Shown: piece by piece, positions 1-11,052 of the stretch
Position numbering within the stretch: position 1 is the first letter of the stretch
How the letters are laid out: each line of letters starts with the position of its first letter
The notes under the pieces: generated by a model
What the model saw: the letters and a program-made list of their open reading frames with translations, nothing else
Told to the model about the DNA's origin: nothing
Database searches by the model: none
NCBI RefSeq assembly: GCF_002127325.2
Contig: NC_035448.2
Location: 127,756,561-127,820,560 of the forward strand
Reading direction: 5' to 3'
Length of the DNA stretch: 64,000 nucleotides
Source: Helianthus annuus
Taxonomy: Eukaryota; Streptophyta; Magnoliopsida; Asterales; Asteraceae
Translations under genes and position numbers: made by a program

Positions 1-742
1 GTATATCGCTACGTTAACCAAATCATATTACAACAATCAACCTCTAGCATGAACCCTAGATCATGAGATCACAATATCACAATTACCCTAGTCAGATTAT
101 CAATAACAACCAATCCGATTTCGGTACCCAGATTTGTAACAGATACGATAGATTCTAGTATTATCAACATATCAACCAATCATGGCATAATCAACATCTA
201 GTATCAGCCTATACTTCTAGCAAAGTAGTTAATCGGTAGACGAACTAACAATCACACAAGAGTTAAACACTTACCACAACGAACAAGATAACAATCAAAT
301 TGATTCGGGGCTTCGGAGACACAAGATTGCCGTCACACAGAAGAGATGAGCGTTCTAGGGTTCTAACTTTTACCAAAGGTGTGAACTAGAAGTCGTTTCA
401 TGTTAATATACACGAGTTAGCGTTTTGGGCCCGTAGTGGGCTTTGGCGAGACTGGGCCGGCGAAACAGGATGTTTCGTTGAGATAGGGTTGACGAGACAG
501 GCCTCCTGTTTCGTCGAGATGATGTTGGCGAATCTAGCCCTGATTCATCGGGCACTATGTGGTTTAATCAGTAGTCTATGTCTAATTGTTTCTCAGTACT
601 CACATTGCAATGGTAATCACATATATGCATAACACAGTACGTTTTATTAACACATAACATGTACAGTTACAAGTCAAACAGTCAAAGTCAATGGTCAAGG
701 TCAACGTGCATTAAATACGAGTCAAAAGGTCGAGTTGTCACA
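1..742 (-). repeat. 3' LTR of a Tekay-like Ty3/gypsy element (cut by window edge)
   Basis: On the minus strand this begins TGTGACAACTCG at 742, directly after a short purine-rich stretch and the inverted repeat at 761-779, the usual order at the 3' end of Tekay/Del chromoviruses. The other end lies outside the window, so length and TSD are unknown. It contains two inverted repeats, cgaaaca/tgtttcg at 461-477 (perfect) and gacgagacagg/cctgtttcgtc at 491-515 (one mismatch), about 50-110 bp upstream (minus sense) of a TATA-like tatatta near 402-410. No coding capacity is seen. Confidence 0.6.
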
Positions 743-760
743 TTATCCCCAACTTGAAAG

Positions 761-779
761 AAATTTCGTCCCGAAATTT
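761..779 (-). other. Inverted repeat before the polypurine tract
   Basis: aaatttcg and cgaaattt are separated by three bases. The same kind of repeat (aaatctcg, 4 nt, cgagattt) sits at the integrase stop codon of the elements at 26234-26253 and 38236-38255. It marks the 3' end of a Tekay-type internal region. Confidence 0.6.
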
Positions 780-849
780 GGTACGTACCTACTGAGGAAG
801 CTAGATAGGTTGCATCGTTCACTGGTTTTCCTGGGGTGTCACAGTGTAT

Positions 850-1905
850 GCCGCACATTCCCTCGTGTATCTCTCTGATGAGGTATGTGGCATCCTGGGG
901 GTTGACGCATCGTAGGAGTGGCCCTAGGTATGATTTACGGTATAAGATACCGTCTCCCATTTGATAATGGCACGCTTTATATTGTAGCTTGCGTGCCTCT
1001 GACTTGCTTTCGGGAGTCACACCTGATTGCAAATATGCAATAATTGGTGTCATCCAAGATGTTGTGCCGTATTGGATAACATTGACCTGGCGCAGGGGTA
1101 CCGAAGGATTCTGCAGAATTTCGATGCGTATCTCCTTTGCCAGGTGTTGGAAGCTGGTGGACGCAAGTTTTGAAAGTGCATCTGCGGATTTGTTTTCACT
1201 TCTGTTGATATGTCGGATATTGAACGAAGTGAACTTTGATGTTAGTTGCAGGGCTTGCTCGAGGTAGAGGATCATGATATCCCCCTTTGCGGCATAGTCG
1301 CCGCGTATCTGCCCTGCGACCAACAAAGAGTCGACGTGTGCTTCCAAATGTTGCACGCCGAGTTTGACTGCTAAACGTAGTCCTGCCAGTAGGGCCTCAT
1401 ATTCTGCCTCGTTATTTGTGCTTTTGAAATCGAGGCGGATTGCATATGTAAGTTCTTGGCCATCAGGGCTGACGAGTCGCAGACCTGCGCCTGCACCTTC
1501 CTCGTTAGAGGCACCATCAGTAAAAAGTGCCCAAGTTTCGGAGGAAGATGGTGCTGGTGTGGGATTTTGTGCTTCTTCGCATTCTTGAATGCGATTGGCC
1601 GGTACCTCGGCGGCGAAATCAGCTAAGACTTGGCCTTTAATCGCGGGGCGCGGTTTATAGTTCAGCGTGTGCGCGCCCAGCTCGATTGCCCATTTTGCTA
1701 ACCTCCCAGAAATGTCAGGTTTGGATAGGATCGGGCCGATCTTGTAATTGGTTAGCACCGTGATGACATGGTTTGCGAAGTATCGTCGCAACCGTCTTGA
1801 TGCATGTACTAGTGCTAATACCAATTTCTCCATTATTGAATATCTTGTCTCTGGGTCGTTGAGCATCTTGGTGATGTAATAGATGGGTGTTTGAACCCCC
1901 TCCCG
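850..1905 (-). pseudogene. Tat-like pol: RNase H, second RNase H, integrase N-terminus (truncated)
   Basis: The frame continues directly from the RT part after an in-frame TAG (1906-1908). It holds the end of the first RNase H and then a second RNase H domain. In the second domain the acidic residues can be seen in TDGASN, NNEAEYEALLAGL, the DS of VDSLL, and SADALSKLAS, which is the arrangement of the archaeal-type RNase H carried by Tat elements. A linker leads to the integrase zinc-binding start (REIHEGMCGIH), where homology ends. The frame runs on to 688 but codes unrelated LTR-derived residues. Degrades the RNA strand of the RNA/DNA hybrid in an intact element; here it is dead. Confidence 0.75.
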
Positions 1906-2822
1906 CTACACTATCAGTACCGCACCTACCGCGTTGTCTGCGGCATATAGGTATAATATGAGTGGTTCATCCTTGCGTGGTGCGGTTAGAGTTGGGAGTT
2001 GTATCAAACACTCCTTCATTTCCCGGAACGCATTTTCGGCCTCTGCGGTCCACTGGAATTGTTCTTTCTTTAAACAGTTCCGCAGGGTCTTGATGAAAGG
2101 ATATGACTTAGCTGCATGGTTGGCTAAGAATCTATTTAGTGCGGCTAGCCTGCCGGCCAGCCGTTGCATTTCTTTCATCGTTGAAGGCGAGGGCATGCGC
2201 TCGATCGCCTGAACCTTTTCCGGGTTTACCTTGAATCCATCTTTAGTTACGATGAATCCAAGGAATTTGCCTTCTTCCATTCCAAACGAGCATTTCCCTG
2301 GATTGAGCTTTATGTTAACGCTTCGCAGAGTTTGAAATGTTCGTTCAATATCAGTGAGCATGGTATCTTCCTCCATGCTCATGACGACTAGATCGTCCAT
2401 GTAGATTTCGACACTTTTGCTTATTTGTCCGCGGAAAGTGTCGTTCATCAGTTTTTGATAGGTTGCGCCCGCGTTGCGCAACCCAAACGGCATTTTTGTA
2501 TAACAGTAATTCCCGGTGGGAGTGCGGAATGCCGTTTTGTCTCCATCCTCGACTGCCATCTGTACTTGGTGGTAGCCTTTATAACAATCGAGGAAACACT
2601 TCCATCTGAAAGGTGCGAGGTTATCGACTTTTTCGTCGATTTCTAGAAGTGCGTAACAATCCTTGGGACAGGCTTTGTTGAGGTCTTTGTAATCGACGCA
2701 CATGCGCCAGCCCCCGGATGGTTTCTCTACCATGACTAGGTTGGATAACCAAGTCGGGTATTTAAATTCCCGCATGATGCCTGCAGAGAGCAGTTCTTCC
2801 ACCTGCTCATGCATCGCCTGTT
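1906..2822 (-). pseudogene. Tat-like reverse transcriptase domain
   Basis: The translation shows the Ty3/gypsy RT blocks in order: WRMCVDYKDLNKACPKD, then YKGYHQVQMA, then KTAFRTPTGNYCYTKMPFGL, then the catalytic YMDDLVV, then KFLGFIVTKDGFKVNPEK. These RT catalytic residues look intact. It is separated from the protease by a frame change near 2822-2826, apparently one missing base, and from RNase H by a TAG stop at 1906-1908. The encoded enzyme would copy element RNA into cDNA in the cytoplasmic particle. Confidence 0.85.
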
Positions 2823-3853
2823 TTTAGCGGATCCAAGGTGGCGTTGGCCTTGGATCACTGGCTTAATACCTGGCATGGTATTTAAGCAATGCTGCGCGAT
2901 TTCACGCGGGACCCCAGTCATGTCTGCGGGCGTCCACGCAAAAATGTCTTGATTCCTGAAGAGAAGCTGCTTCAAGTGCGCTTTGGTGTTAGCGGACAAA
3001 GCGTGGCCCAACGTAACCTTTTGTTCTGGGTATCTCGCATTGAGAACCCATTTTTCCGGTTGGTTGTTGGGGGTAGGCCTTGCTATCTTGGTCAGACGTA
3101 TTTCGTCCGACATCATGACGTCTCTGCGTGCATAGATTATCGCGACCCCCGTTTCGGTTGGGAAACCGATAGCAGAGTGGGGTACGGACGTAATCATATT
3201 GAAATCTCCCTGGGATTCTCTCCCAAGGAGTACGTCATATTTGGAAGTATGAGGTAAAACCATGAAGTTTACCTCTTCTATTCGTGTGTGCCTTCCGCTG
3301 GTAAGGTGCACAGGGAACATAATTTGGCCTAGGGGAAAGACAGTTTCCCCTGCGAACCCGGCCAACGGGTAGTCCACTGCTTGCAACCGATCTTTATCCT
3401 CCTGATCGAACTGGTTGAAGCATTGCTCATAGATGATATCGGAAGTACTGCCCGGGTCGATGAATAAACGCTCGGTGCAGTAATGAGCCAGTTGGCCTGT
3501 AATAACGACGGCGCGCCTGTCGCGTGGGCCGCCTCGGACTTTTGGAAAGACGACTTGCTCGTCTTTCCAGTCATTGTCCGGTCTTCTCGCCGCTTTGTGC
3601 GGCCTACCTTTACCTCCGTTGATCATGTGGGTTGAGGCCACATACATGGTCCTCTTCCCTGAGGAGGTGCCTTCGCCATGAGGGGTGATGCGCTTGGTGG
3701 GTTTCTGCCCACCTGGCAAAAGATGTTGCAGTTTCCCCTCTTGAAGGCTCGCTCAATCTCCAGCGGGAGACTGATGCAATTGTTTGTGGTGTGGTCCGAG
3801 TCCTTATGATACTCACAATAGAGAGTGAGATCCTGATTTTTCTTGGACTTCAT
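2823..3853 (-). pseudogene. Tat-like gag tail with zinc finger, and aspartic protease
   Basis: Two frames are needed. From 3853 a segment reads MKSKKNQDLTLYCEYHKDSDHTTNNC-, the zinc-binding C-terminal gag motif of Tat elements. It then shifts frame near 3700 to the protease reading frame. There FIDPGSTSDIIYEQ is the aspartic protease active-site region (an IDPGS form rather than DTGS), followed by KYDVLLGRESQGDF, the second conserved block. The frame carries on toward RT until a frameshift near 2823. The protease would mature the polyprotein. Confidence 0.75.
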
Positions 3854-3856
3854 TGG

Positions 3857-5374
3857 TTAGGCCGGTCGCAAGAGATGTGCGTCCGTAAGAAGGACTTCGC
3901 TTGGCGATACAGTGATCTCGGTCCAGTTGCGGTCCCGAGAATCTTTCTTGGACGCGCGGTTGTCCTGTTGGGGATTGTGGTTCCTTGGGTCAAACAGGTT
4001 GGTCCGCGGGAAGTATGGTTTGGAAATGCTGTCGCGATTTCCAACATCCCGGTTGCGTTTATTGTTACGCTTGGACCCCTGGTGGGAGGTTTCGGCTTGG
4101 GGCTGTGCCTTTGACATATGCGGTTCGAGGGACCGCTGCGTCTGGGCGTATGTCTTGACTGCGGCCATGACATCTTCCCATTTTTTAGGCAAGCCCTCCT
4201 TGGCAGAGATGGTCATAACCATCTGCTTGTCCCTGACGGCCTTGATGAAATGGTTTCGTGCCATTTGGTCTGCCACGTCACCTATTTCTAGGCACTCTTT
4301 ATTGTATCGGACGACGAGTGCCTCTAGAGATTCGTCGTCCCTGCGCCAGATATTCATGACGTCTAGCGAATCACGTTCGTGAGGTCGTTGCTGGCTGAAA
4401 TGAGCGAGGAACTTCGCATGCAAGTCCTCGAATGAGGCCAGTAACGCTACTGGCAAAGAATCGAACCAAGCCCTGGCCAGACCTGTGAGGGTCTGGGGGA
4501 AAAAATTGCACCAAGTAGGTTCATCCCACTGGCCGTTGCATCTCGCGCCTATGAAAACATTCATGTGGTCGTCCGGGTCGGACGAACCGTTGTATTTCCC
4601 AACGTTGAATGGGAATTTTGTTGTGGTGACATGGGCGTGGGCAATTCGCAGGGCGAATTTGGAGTTTTCGGCCGCAGCTTTCGGCCTGTAGGGCTGGTTT
4701 TCAGGGCGCTTTGCAGCCCTGAGGTATGTGTTGCGTGGATGAGTGGGAGGAATATAGTTGCGTCCTCCCGGTCTGCTGCTAGTGTCATGCGAATCCCCGC
4801 AATATGTATGGTCGTCCGGGTCGGTACGGCCATAACCTTCATACTGGGGCCGCGGTCCCAGCCGGCTTTGGATGCCGGAACTGCGGTGGACTGTGGATTG
4901 CCGCCTGTTACCACCTTGGGGGCCTAGGCGGCTTTGTATTGGGCCTCTGGTGCGGGACCCATATGAGGAATCATCCTCATTTAATGTGCGGACCTCACAG
5001 TAAGAGGATCCGCGGTCCTCACGCCTGCTTCTGGAGGCTGGACGTGAGGGTGTCTTGCCGTCGTATTGTAAAATACGACCCGCAGGTGTGTTTGGTGCCG
5101 GGGTAGGCCCGACTTGTATTTGCGCTTCAGCGCATGCTCGGTTATATGTTGCGGCCAGCAGGGTGGCCTGCTGGTCATACCAGGTGTGAGGGTCCATGTC
5201 CGGAGGGATCACAGATGTGTACTGTGATAGCTCGTGTCCGAACGTTAGGGATGGACCCCTTTGTGTTGATGTGCCAATGTGGCCTGGGTTTAGATCTGGG
5301 GGAGCAGCCCCCGCATTTCCTGGGTTGGTGGGGAGTAGATTATCCCCGGTAGTGTTGTTTTGGTGATCAGTCAT
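3857..5374 (-). pseudogene. Tat-like gag (capsid) reading frame
   Basis: A 505-residue open frame starts at ATG 5374, about 50 bp inside the primer-binding site, so this start is positionally sound. The first 200 residues are low-complexity (P, G, R, S-rich). A retrotransposon gag domain follows at about residues 245-385, with blocks DPDDHMNVFIGA, TGLARAWFDSLP and SLEALVVRYNKECLEIG. The frame ends at residue 505 just before the zinc-finger segment that lies in another frame, so the capsid body is open but gag as a whole is broken. The product would form the cytoplasmic virus-like particle. Confidence 0.8.
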
Positions 5375-5420
5375 AATCTTTTGAGAGGGAGAAGGATGGT
5401 TGAAAAAGTGCTAAGAGTAG

Positions 5421-5433
5421 CGGTGGGCGCCAA
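5421..5433 (-). other. Primer-binding site of the Tat-like element
   Basis: Immediately inside the LTR end the minus strand reads TTGGCGCCCACCG, the TGGCGCC-type primer-binding site common in Tat/Athila elements. I do not assign the tRNA. Confidence 0.65.
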
Positions 5434-5708
5434 TGATGAAACAATGGTTAACCGGGCAGGGTTAACTCACTGGTCTCGTCAAAAAGGGTTAATCCCTTCC
5501 TCTCGAGGATCGCTGGCTGGGTCACCGGTGGGTTGATCTCCTGCATAAGGAAACAAACCGTGACTCGTAACAAGGAGGAGGAGGTGGGGGGTGCTCCTTG
5601 TTACCACTCTCCGGCGTGAGAATCAGTAGTCTGCCTGGGAAGCAAAATATGATAGTAGTAGTATTGAGAGAGTTGTGAAGAGATACCTCAAACCTGGTTT
5701 GGGGTTGG

Positions 5709-5716
5709 TATTTATA
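5709..5716 (-). promoter_or_regulatory. TATA box in the Tat-like LTR
   Basis: The minus strand reads GCTATAAATACC. It lies about 280 bp before the LTR end and downstream of the dyad array, as expected for the U3/R boundary region. Confidence 0.6.
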
Positions 5717-5897
5717 GCCGAGGAGTGAAGGAGGAGGTGGATGGATAGACTGACGGCATGCTGCACCCTTGCAGGTGTGTCAGACATGTCGGCCGGGGAG
5801 GCGACGCCACATCAGTCTGTTGCTTATGTAGTCCTGACATGCGGCTGCCATTGGTGCTACTTGCTCTGTGGTGTCAGTCCCACTTGATGAGTAGACA

Positions 5898-6130
5898 GGG
5901 TGCGGTGCAAGCCGCATCGCTGTTTGCGGTAATTGTAGACGTTCCCGCGTCTTACTCTTCGATCAAGAAATACGCGAGATGTGGTGCTAGGTCGCATCGT
6001 CATCTGTGGTGACTGCTGCTGTTATCTAGCTTCTCTGTATTGATAGAAGTGTTAACTGGATGTGGCGAGGGGCCGCATCGCTGTGAATACTTCCGTTTTC
6101 ATACACCAGATGCGGTGCCAGCCGCATCGC
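5898..6130 (-). repeat. Four-copy dyad array GATGCGG-N6-CCGCATC in LTR U3
   Basis: Copies occur at 5898-5920, 5978-5998, 6059-6080 and 6109-6130. The last is a perfect 7 bp inverted repeat, gatgcgg tgccag ccgcatc; the others carry a few mismatches. The copies lie about 180-420 bp upstream of the TATA box in the minus sense. Confidence 0.75.
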
Positions 6131-6308
6131 TATACCGTTCTCATATTCCAGGTAAGTCCTCCTCCATCACTGGACAGATTGGATTCAACCACTGTGTCGA
6201 TGCGTTCCCGCACGGACATAAGTAGGTTGTTAGCTAGTGGGGGTTTTGATAAGGGTAATGGTCACTCGCGGTCGATGCTGACGCGAGATCTGGGACCATA
6301 CCCCTTCA

Positions 6309-6543
6309 GGTTGTCTATTGATAAATATTAATTTTTTTTGCACGTGCTTCAAGTGAGATCTGATTACATAATAAAAAAAATATACAACCTATTATATTTT
6401 AAATACATAACAAATACTTTTATAATAATTAATTAAAAATTTTACAAGCTTTTACTATAGTTGTTTGTACATGCTGTTTTAAGCCTTTGTAAAAGCCTTT
6501 TGTGCAGGCTTTTCAATGTAGAGAGAGAACTGGAATTTAGATT
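6309..6543. other. AT-rich intergenic DNA
   Basis: No gene or element boundary is seen other than the LTR end on the left. A short repeat of agccttttgtgcaggctttt type occurs near 6480-6515. Confidence 0.5.
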
Positions 6544-7005
6544 GTTGGGAGTAGGGATAAGCAAATTCTGATCCCGTCCCGATCCTGAAAATCCTGATCC
6601 CGAATTTCGTTAAAACTGGGTATCGATACCGAAATATGTCAGTACGGTACGGTATCGGTATAGTATCGGTACGGTAGCAGTATTTGAAGGTAAAATTCGG
6701 TATTCAACCGGTACCGTACCGAACCAGTACCGATCCCGAAAATATCGATACCGAAAATGTCAAAAAGTGGATACCGTTTTCGGTACGGAAAAAATTCGGT
6801 ATGGCATTTTTAGGGATCGGGATCGGGATGGTATCGGGACGGGATTGGTATTTGATGTCACACCCCAACCGATGGCGGAAACATCAGGGTGAGGCACTGA
6901 GCGAAACAGATTGTCCAGGAGAATCCATAACAACTATTAAATTACCATATATTTAGCATTCACGTCCCATACCATGAACATATAAACTAAAACAATTATT
7001 ACAAA

Positions 7006-7668
7006 TAGGGCTGTAAACAAACCGAACGTTCAGCGAACAGTTCGTGAACTGTTTGGCGGGAAGTTCGTTTATGTTCGTTCGATAAGCTTAACGAACGAAT
7101 ACGAACAAAAAATTTCGTTCTATAAGCTTAACGAACGAACACGAACAAAGGTCTCGTTCGTTCGACTGCGTTCGTGAACGTTCGGTAATATGTTCGTTTA
7201 TGTTCGTTTATGTCCGTTCATGTTCGGTTTTTTATGTTTATTTTTCTAACAGTTTTTAATGTTTTATTAATTTTTTACTTTCCCCCATATGTATTGTTTC
7301 CCTCTCTCTGGCCCTCTCCCTCTTTTGATATCACGCTCCTTCATTCAGCTTATCTCCAATCGATTGAACCGAATATTATCCATCCCTTCAATCTTTAAAT
7401 GTTATATTTAACTTTCGTTGTGTACAATGTTTAAGATTAACGGTGCCTTTTTTTAATTTTCAAAGTTAAAGTTCATTTGTGTTCGTTTGCGTTCGTGGTT
7501 AGTGTTCACGAACTGTTCGTGAACAACCAAAATTCCTTAACGAACGAACATGAACACAAATTTCCGTTCGTCATGTGTTCACGAACAGTTCACGAACATC
7601 CAAATTTCCTTAACGAACAAACACGAGCATAGCCTTGTTCGTGTTCGTTCGGTTCGTTTACAGCCCTA
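7006..7668. mobile_element. hAT MITE, 663 bp, with perfect 8 bp TSD
   Basis: Ends are TAGGGCTGTAAACAAACCG and its inverted copy CGGTTCGTTTACAGCCCTA (one mismatch). The flanking 8 bp attacaaa is identical at 6998-7005 and 7669-7676. The subterminal parts are filled with GAACGAACA/TGTTCGTTC repeats in both orientations. The middle (about 7230-7440) is unrelated AT-rich DNA with a 62-codon open frame that I do not regard as a gene. The hAT assignment rests on TSD length and TIR form. Confidence 0.88.
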
Positions 7669-8367
7669 ATTACAAACATAGTTCTCAAAGACAAATCATT
7701 GTTCCGACAACTCAAATATTATTTAGTTTGTTTCTAGACTTCCCTAGCTTGATTCCACATAGTTCAGCAAAACACAGCATCCTATTCACCTGTCACATAC
7801 GTTAAAATAGGTCAATACACATAGTGTAAATGTGATGAGCATACAAGTTTAATAGTATAATAGTAGCGAAAGCGATTTACGCATAACCAGCATGTAACAT
7901 GTTGAAATGTGAAGCAAGTAGGCTATCGACAATGAAATATGCACAGACATGACTGCGAGTTGTAGAATGTGCAACACATATCACCATTGTGACACGTGAA
8001 GAAATACCCTTAACAACCCCTGTCCACGACATGTGCTGAGTCCAAACTATAGTACTATCGTTGCTAAGGTGTCAGGCAACAATCACTGTGTAAACATAAC
8101 ATACAAGTATTCATAGAATAACACGTAACATGCAGAGTGGTTAGCGTATAAAAGTAGTTGCGTTGTGTGTCGATGTGATTTAGATATAAGTAACGTATGT
8201 AACACCCAAAAGTGCATTAAGCAAAAAGGGATCGAGTATACTCACAGATCGTGTTTAATGAATAAACACAGTCTTGGATTGAAGGGAGCGCTGGAGAGTT
8301 AGCATGATCAGATAACGACAGTATAAGCATTAAATAGTGCGTCGAATGGAACGAGTGACGAACAGTG

Positions 8368-8700
8368 ATCCGAACGGATGACCGTCCGGACGGATGGTCA
8401 TCCGGACGGATGACCATTCGGTCGGTGGGTCGTTCGTTCGTTTGGGAGGGATGTGTTTGTGTATTGTTTGAACTTTGAAGTTTTCGTTGTAGCATTTTGA
8501 TAAGCATGAAGTGTTTCTAAATATTAGGTCATCCGGTCGGATGGTCATCCAAACGGATGACCGTTCGGTCGGATGGCCCTTCGTTTGAAACTGACATTCT
8601 TTGAAGTTTTGCAAAATTTGTTTAAGTGTTGAAAATTACCAACCACCTGGTCGAATAGTCGTTCGATCGGATGGTGATCCGATCGGAAGACGGTTCGTTC
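8368..8700. repeat. Reiterated GGATGACC/GGTCATCC dyads within the solo LTR
   Basis: Blocks at 8368-8425, 8527-8582 and 8650-8700 are built of cggatggtcatccg-type half-palindromes joined by ttcggtcgg. A related block lies at 9388-9440. They create overlapping short frames on the minus strand that are repeat-derived, not genes. Confidence 0.7.
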
Positions 8701-9320
8701 GGACAGCTGCTGGTTTGAACTTGTAAAAATCAGCTAGGTTTTAGAAAAGTTTTGCGGTTGAACCGAGAAGGTATGACAACGTGTCAAACAACGGAAACCT
8801 CTTCAGGTCCAACTCATTCGGTCGGACGGGAATCACCCTGTTCGATCTGAACCAGCTGTTCATGACGGTGTTTCATGTTCAACCCGTGAATCGGTTGTCT
8901 CTCTGATAGAAATTCATTCTCGAACCGACACTTCACTAGAGAATGAATAGAAGGCCTGAACGAGCTCAGATTCCTATCGGTTTCGAGTAACAGTGAAGAA
9001 TGTTTGAAGAAAAGTGGAAATCAGTTGGAAAATGTTTAGATTTAGGTGAAATTAGTTGTTTAAACATGTTGAAATCCCTTAAATCCGAATCGTTTTTGGT
9101 GGAATGAGGTCAAACTTCAATGTTCATAAGAACTCCATGATGACATCATCTTTGAACAGCCCGAATCAGCAGATTTCATGGTGAAATTGTGAGATTTGAT
9201 GGTGAAGATGATGAGAAAGTGTGTGTAGATGATAGAAGTACAGGATTTGGAGTGAAAACTTACCAGGATCGCGAGGAATCGAGAGAAAAGTGGCCAGAAA
9301 GTGCGTGGGTCGGAGGGAGC

Positions 9321-9364
9321 TGTCACATCAAGTGAACAGTGATGTGACAGGTGAGGTATTTATA
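9321..9364. promoter_or_regulatory. 10 bp perfect inverted repeat beside a TATA-like box in the solo LTR
   Basis: tgtcacatca (9321-9330) and tgatgtgaca (9340-9349) flank nine bases. Seven bases further on lies tatttata (9357-9364), which is TATA-like on either strand. The LTR's transcriptional orientation decides whether the repeat is upstream or just downstream of the start. Confidence 0.5.
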
Positions 9365-9985
9365 GGTGGAGAGGAGAAGAGGCGGTGTGGAGTGATTCGG
9401 TCGGAGGGCCTTTCGATCGGATGGCCCTTCGATCGGAGGGCTTCTGCGAGTTGGTTTTCCGACTTTCGTTTCGTGCGTTGAGCGTTGCAATGCGTTTAAT
9501 CGAGTAGCGAGTAAGCGATGCGATAGTTTTAAATAATAGTTACACAAATATCATAACTAACATACAACAACATAAGTAATCTTGCGTTTCCAGTTCGCGA
9601 TGAGATTGCGTTGCGATAGAGTTGCGATTGCGTTTGCGAATAACACCTTTAAGCATAACATCAGCACACACAAGTAAAGCATATAATTACACACACACGT
9701 AAAACAATATCCATAACTGCGATTCAAGTGGCGATGCGATAGCGTTAAGTAGATTAGCGTTTATTTGCGTTTATCGCATTGTTACTTCACATATCACAAA
9801 TCGTAAAACAAAATAGCGGTAACTATCATACATTGATTATCGAGGTTCGAGAGTACAAACAATAATCAAGCAAGAAATGTCAAATCTGATTAGCAATCTT
9901 TTCTTCCTTTGACTTTGACTTGTACTTTGACTTCAAAAAGTCGGGTTGTTACATCTGATACCAAATACTCATCCCTAGTGGGGAG

Positions 9986-11003
9986 TGTGGCGTTTTATAG
10001 GGCGGGGACTGTTAGGAAACGCTGGCTAACCCACACCGTGCCAGCGTTGGCCACCACGTTGCCCCGCCAGCGTGGCTTTGAAGCCGGCGTTGGGCGGGGG
10101 GTGATGTGAGCTAGCTAGCTAGGATTGGTTGTTGAAATTGGACAGTTTAGGGTAGCCGTTAGCCATAGCCGTTGGGCATGGCGGGTTCAATGTAAAAACT
10201 CAAATTTTTAAAAAACTTACAAATTTTTACCTATAAATACCTCCCCCCCCCCCCCACCTTCATTTTTTACCTACAAATTTTTACAAATCTTCTTCAACCA
10301 ATCTCACACCAAACAACAAATCTTTTTCAACCAAACCAACAGCAAAAAACCGAACATGGTGCATTGGACGGAGGAGGAGGATAAGTTCGCACTTGTCACA
10401 TTGATCGTCGATGCACAACGTACGTTACAACGTGGTCAAACTGCGTATTGGAGATAAGCGTTCTAGCAATACCAACAACACGTTGGGAACGCTCGTCACA
10501 ATTTAAATGCCTGCCAACACAAGTGGCGTGAACTAAAACCAAAGTTGGATCAGTTTATAGTTTGTTTCGACCGTGTCCCTGCGAGAGACCTGAGCCACGA
10601 CGATCGAATGGAGATCGCGAAGATCGAGTGGAGGCACGATGGGAACCCGGAATTTAAGTGGGTTCCCTACTTTAACATTTATCGAACTCTGCAATTTTTT
10701 TAGGAATTATTAACTACTTTTTTTTATTTTTCAGGATTTAATAAGTAGTTTTTTTTAATTTTTAAGGATTTAATAAGTAGTTTTTTTTAAATTTTTACGA
10801 TGTTGTGTAACTTTTTTTAAAAAAAAATTAATATAAGTGTTTGTTTTATTTTATAAATCTCAAGTATATAAAAAACGAACATGGACCAACAACGCCGCTA
10901 ACCCACGTCGCTTCCACACCCCACTGTTTTGGGGTGGTCAGGTAGAGCCCACAATCGCCACGTGTCGAGTAGTGCCCCCAACCCAAGCACCCCCACACCC
11001 CAT
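9986..11003. mobile_element. Harbinger-like non-autonomous relic (limits approximate)
   Basis: The left end tgtggcgttttatagggcggg follows the hAT MITE. The right part ends with cccccacaccccatagtctt, a GC-rich terminus of opposite sense. Between them lie the Myb-type pseudogene at 10356-10702 and T-rich spacer repeats (gatttaataagtagtttttttt occurs more than once near 10735-10790). The gggagtgtgg/ccacacccc termini and the Myb-like gene suggest PIF/Harbinger, but I could not define a clean TIR or 3 bp TSD. Confidence 0.4.
10356..10702 (+). pseudogene. Myb/SANT-like transposon-associated protein, degenerate
   Basis: From ATG 10356 the frame reads MVHWTEEEDKFALVTLIVDAQ, a Myb/trihelix-type start. 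Stop codons follow after TAYWR and again two residues later. Beyond them NARHNLNACQHKWRELKPKLDQF and DDRMEIAKIEWRHDGNPEFKW remain recognisable. This resembles the plant Myb-like proteins of PIF/Harbinger elements. Two in-frame stops make it non-functional. It could also be a captured host trihelix-like gene fragment. Confidence 0.5.
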
Positions 11004-11052
11004 AGTCTTAAAGAGAGAGAAGGATAGTGAAGAGAGAGACAGGGGAGACGGG

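Larger units (their letters stand above)
850..6308 (-). mobile_element. Tat-like Ty3/gypsy retrotransposon, 5' LTR to integrase start, decayed
   Basis: Read on the minus strand the order is 5' LTR (6308-5434), primer-binding site, gag, a zinc-finger linker, protease, reverse transcriptase, RNase H and a second RNase H of the kind found in Tat/Ogre elements, then the first residues of integrase. At about 850 the integrase homology stops and the sequence becomes the 3' end of a Tekay-like element. The rest of integrase and the element's own 3' LTR are absent. The left limit is the homology break, placed by eye. At least two frameshifts and one in-frame stop make it non-autonomous. Confidence 0.75.
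5434..6308 (-). repeat. 5' LTR of the Tat-like element
   Basis: On the minus strand it starts TGAAGGGGTATGG at 6308 and ends ...TCATCA at 5434, next to the primer-binding site, giving 875 bp with TG...CA ends. The TATA box is the tatttata complement at 5709-5716. A four-copy dyad array (5898-6130) sits upstream of it. The matching 3' LTR is not in the window. The right end is inferred from the TG and typical LTR start, not from a second copy. Confidence 0.65.
6856..9953. repeat. Solo LTR (about 2.4 kb net) inside the hAT MITE
   Basis: It begins TGTCACACCCC and ends GGGTTGTTACA, so both ends show the TG...CA form with near-matching inverted termini. Flanking pentamers tttga (6851-6855) and tctga (9954-9958) match at 4 of 5. 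Rejoining the flanks restores the terminus of the MITE at 6552-9977, which is independent support for both ends. No gag or pol sequence is inside. It holds GGATGACC-type dyad repeats at 8368-8700 and 9388-9440, and a TATA-like tatttata at 9357-9364. The orientation is unclear because that box can be read either way. Confidence 0.65.
6552..9977. mobile_element. hAT-type MITE split by a solo LTR
   Basis: The left end reads TAGGGATAAGCAAATTC and the right end, as complement, TAGGGATGAGTATTTGG. Both lead into matching (CCC)GATCCCGTCCCG-rich arms, so the element is a long imperfect hairpin rich in GGTATCGGTACC. Flanks gttgggag (6544-6551) and gtggggag (9978-9985) match at 7 of 8 bases, the TSD length of hAT elements. 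Removing the LTR at 6856-9953 and its duplicated 5 bp leaves about 323 bp. It encodes nothing. Confidence 0.7.

Noticed and set aside
8217..8614. Overlapping minus-strand frames with RPDDHPSGRSSV
   Set aside because: Products of the GGATGACC dyad repeats in the solo LTR.
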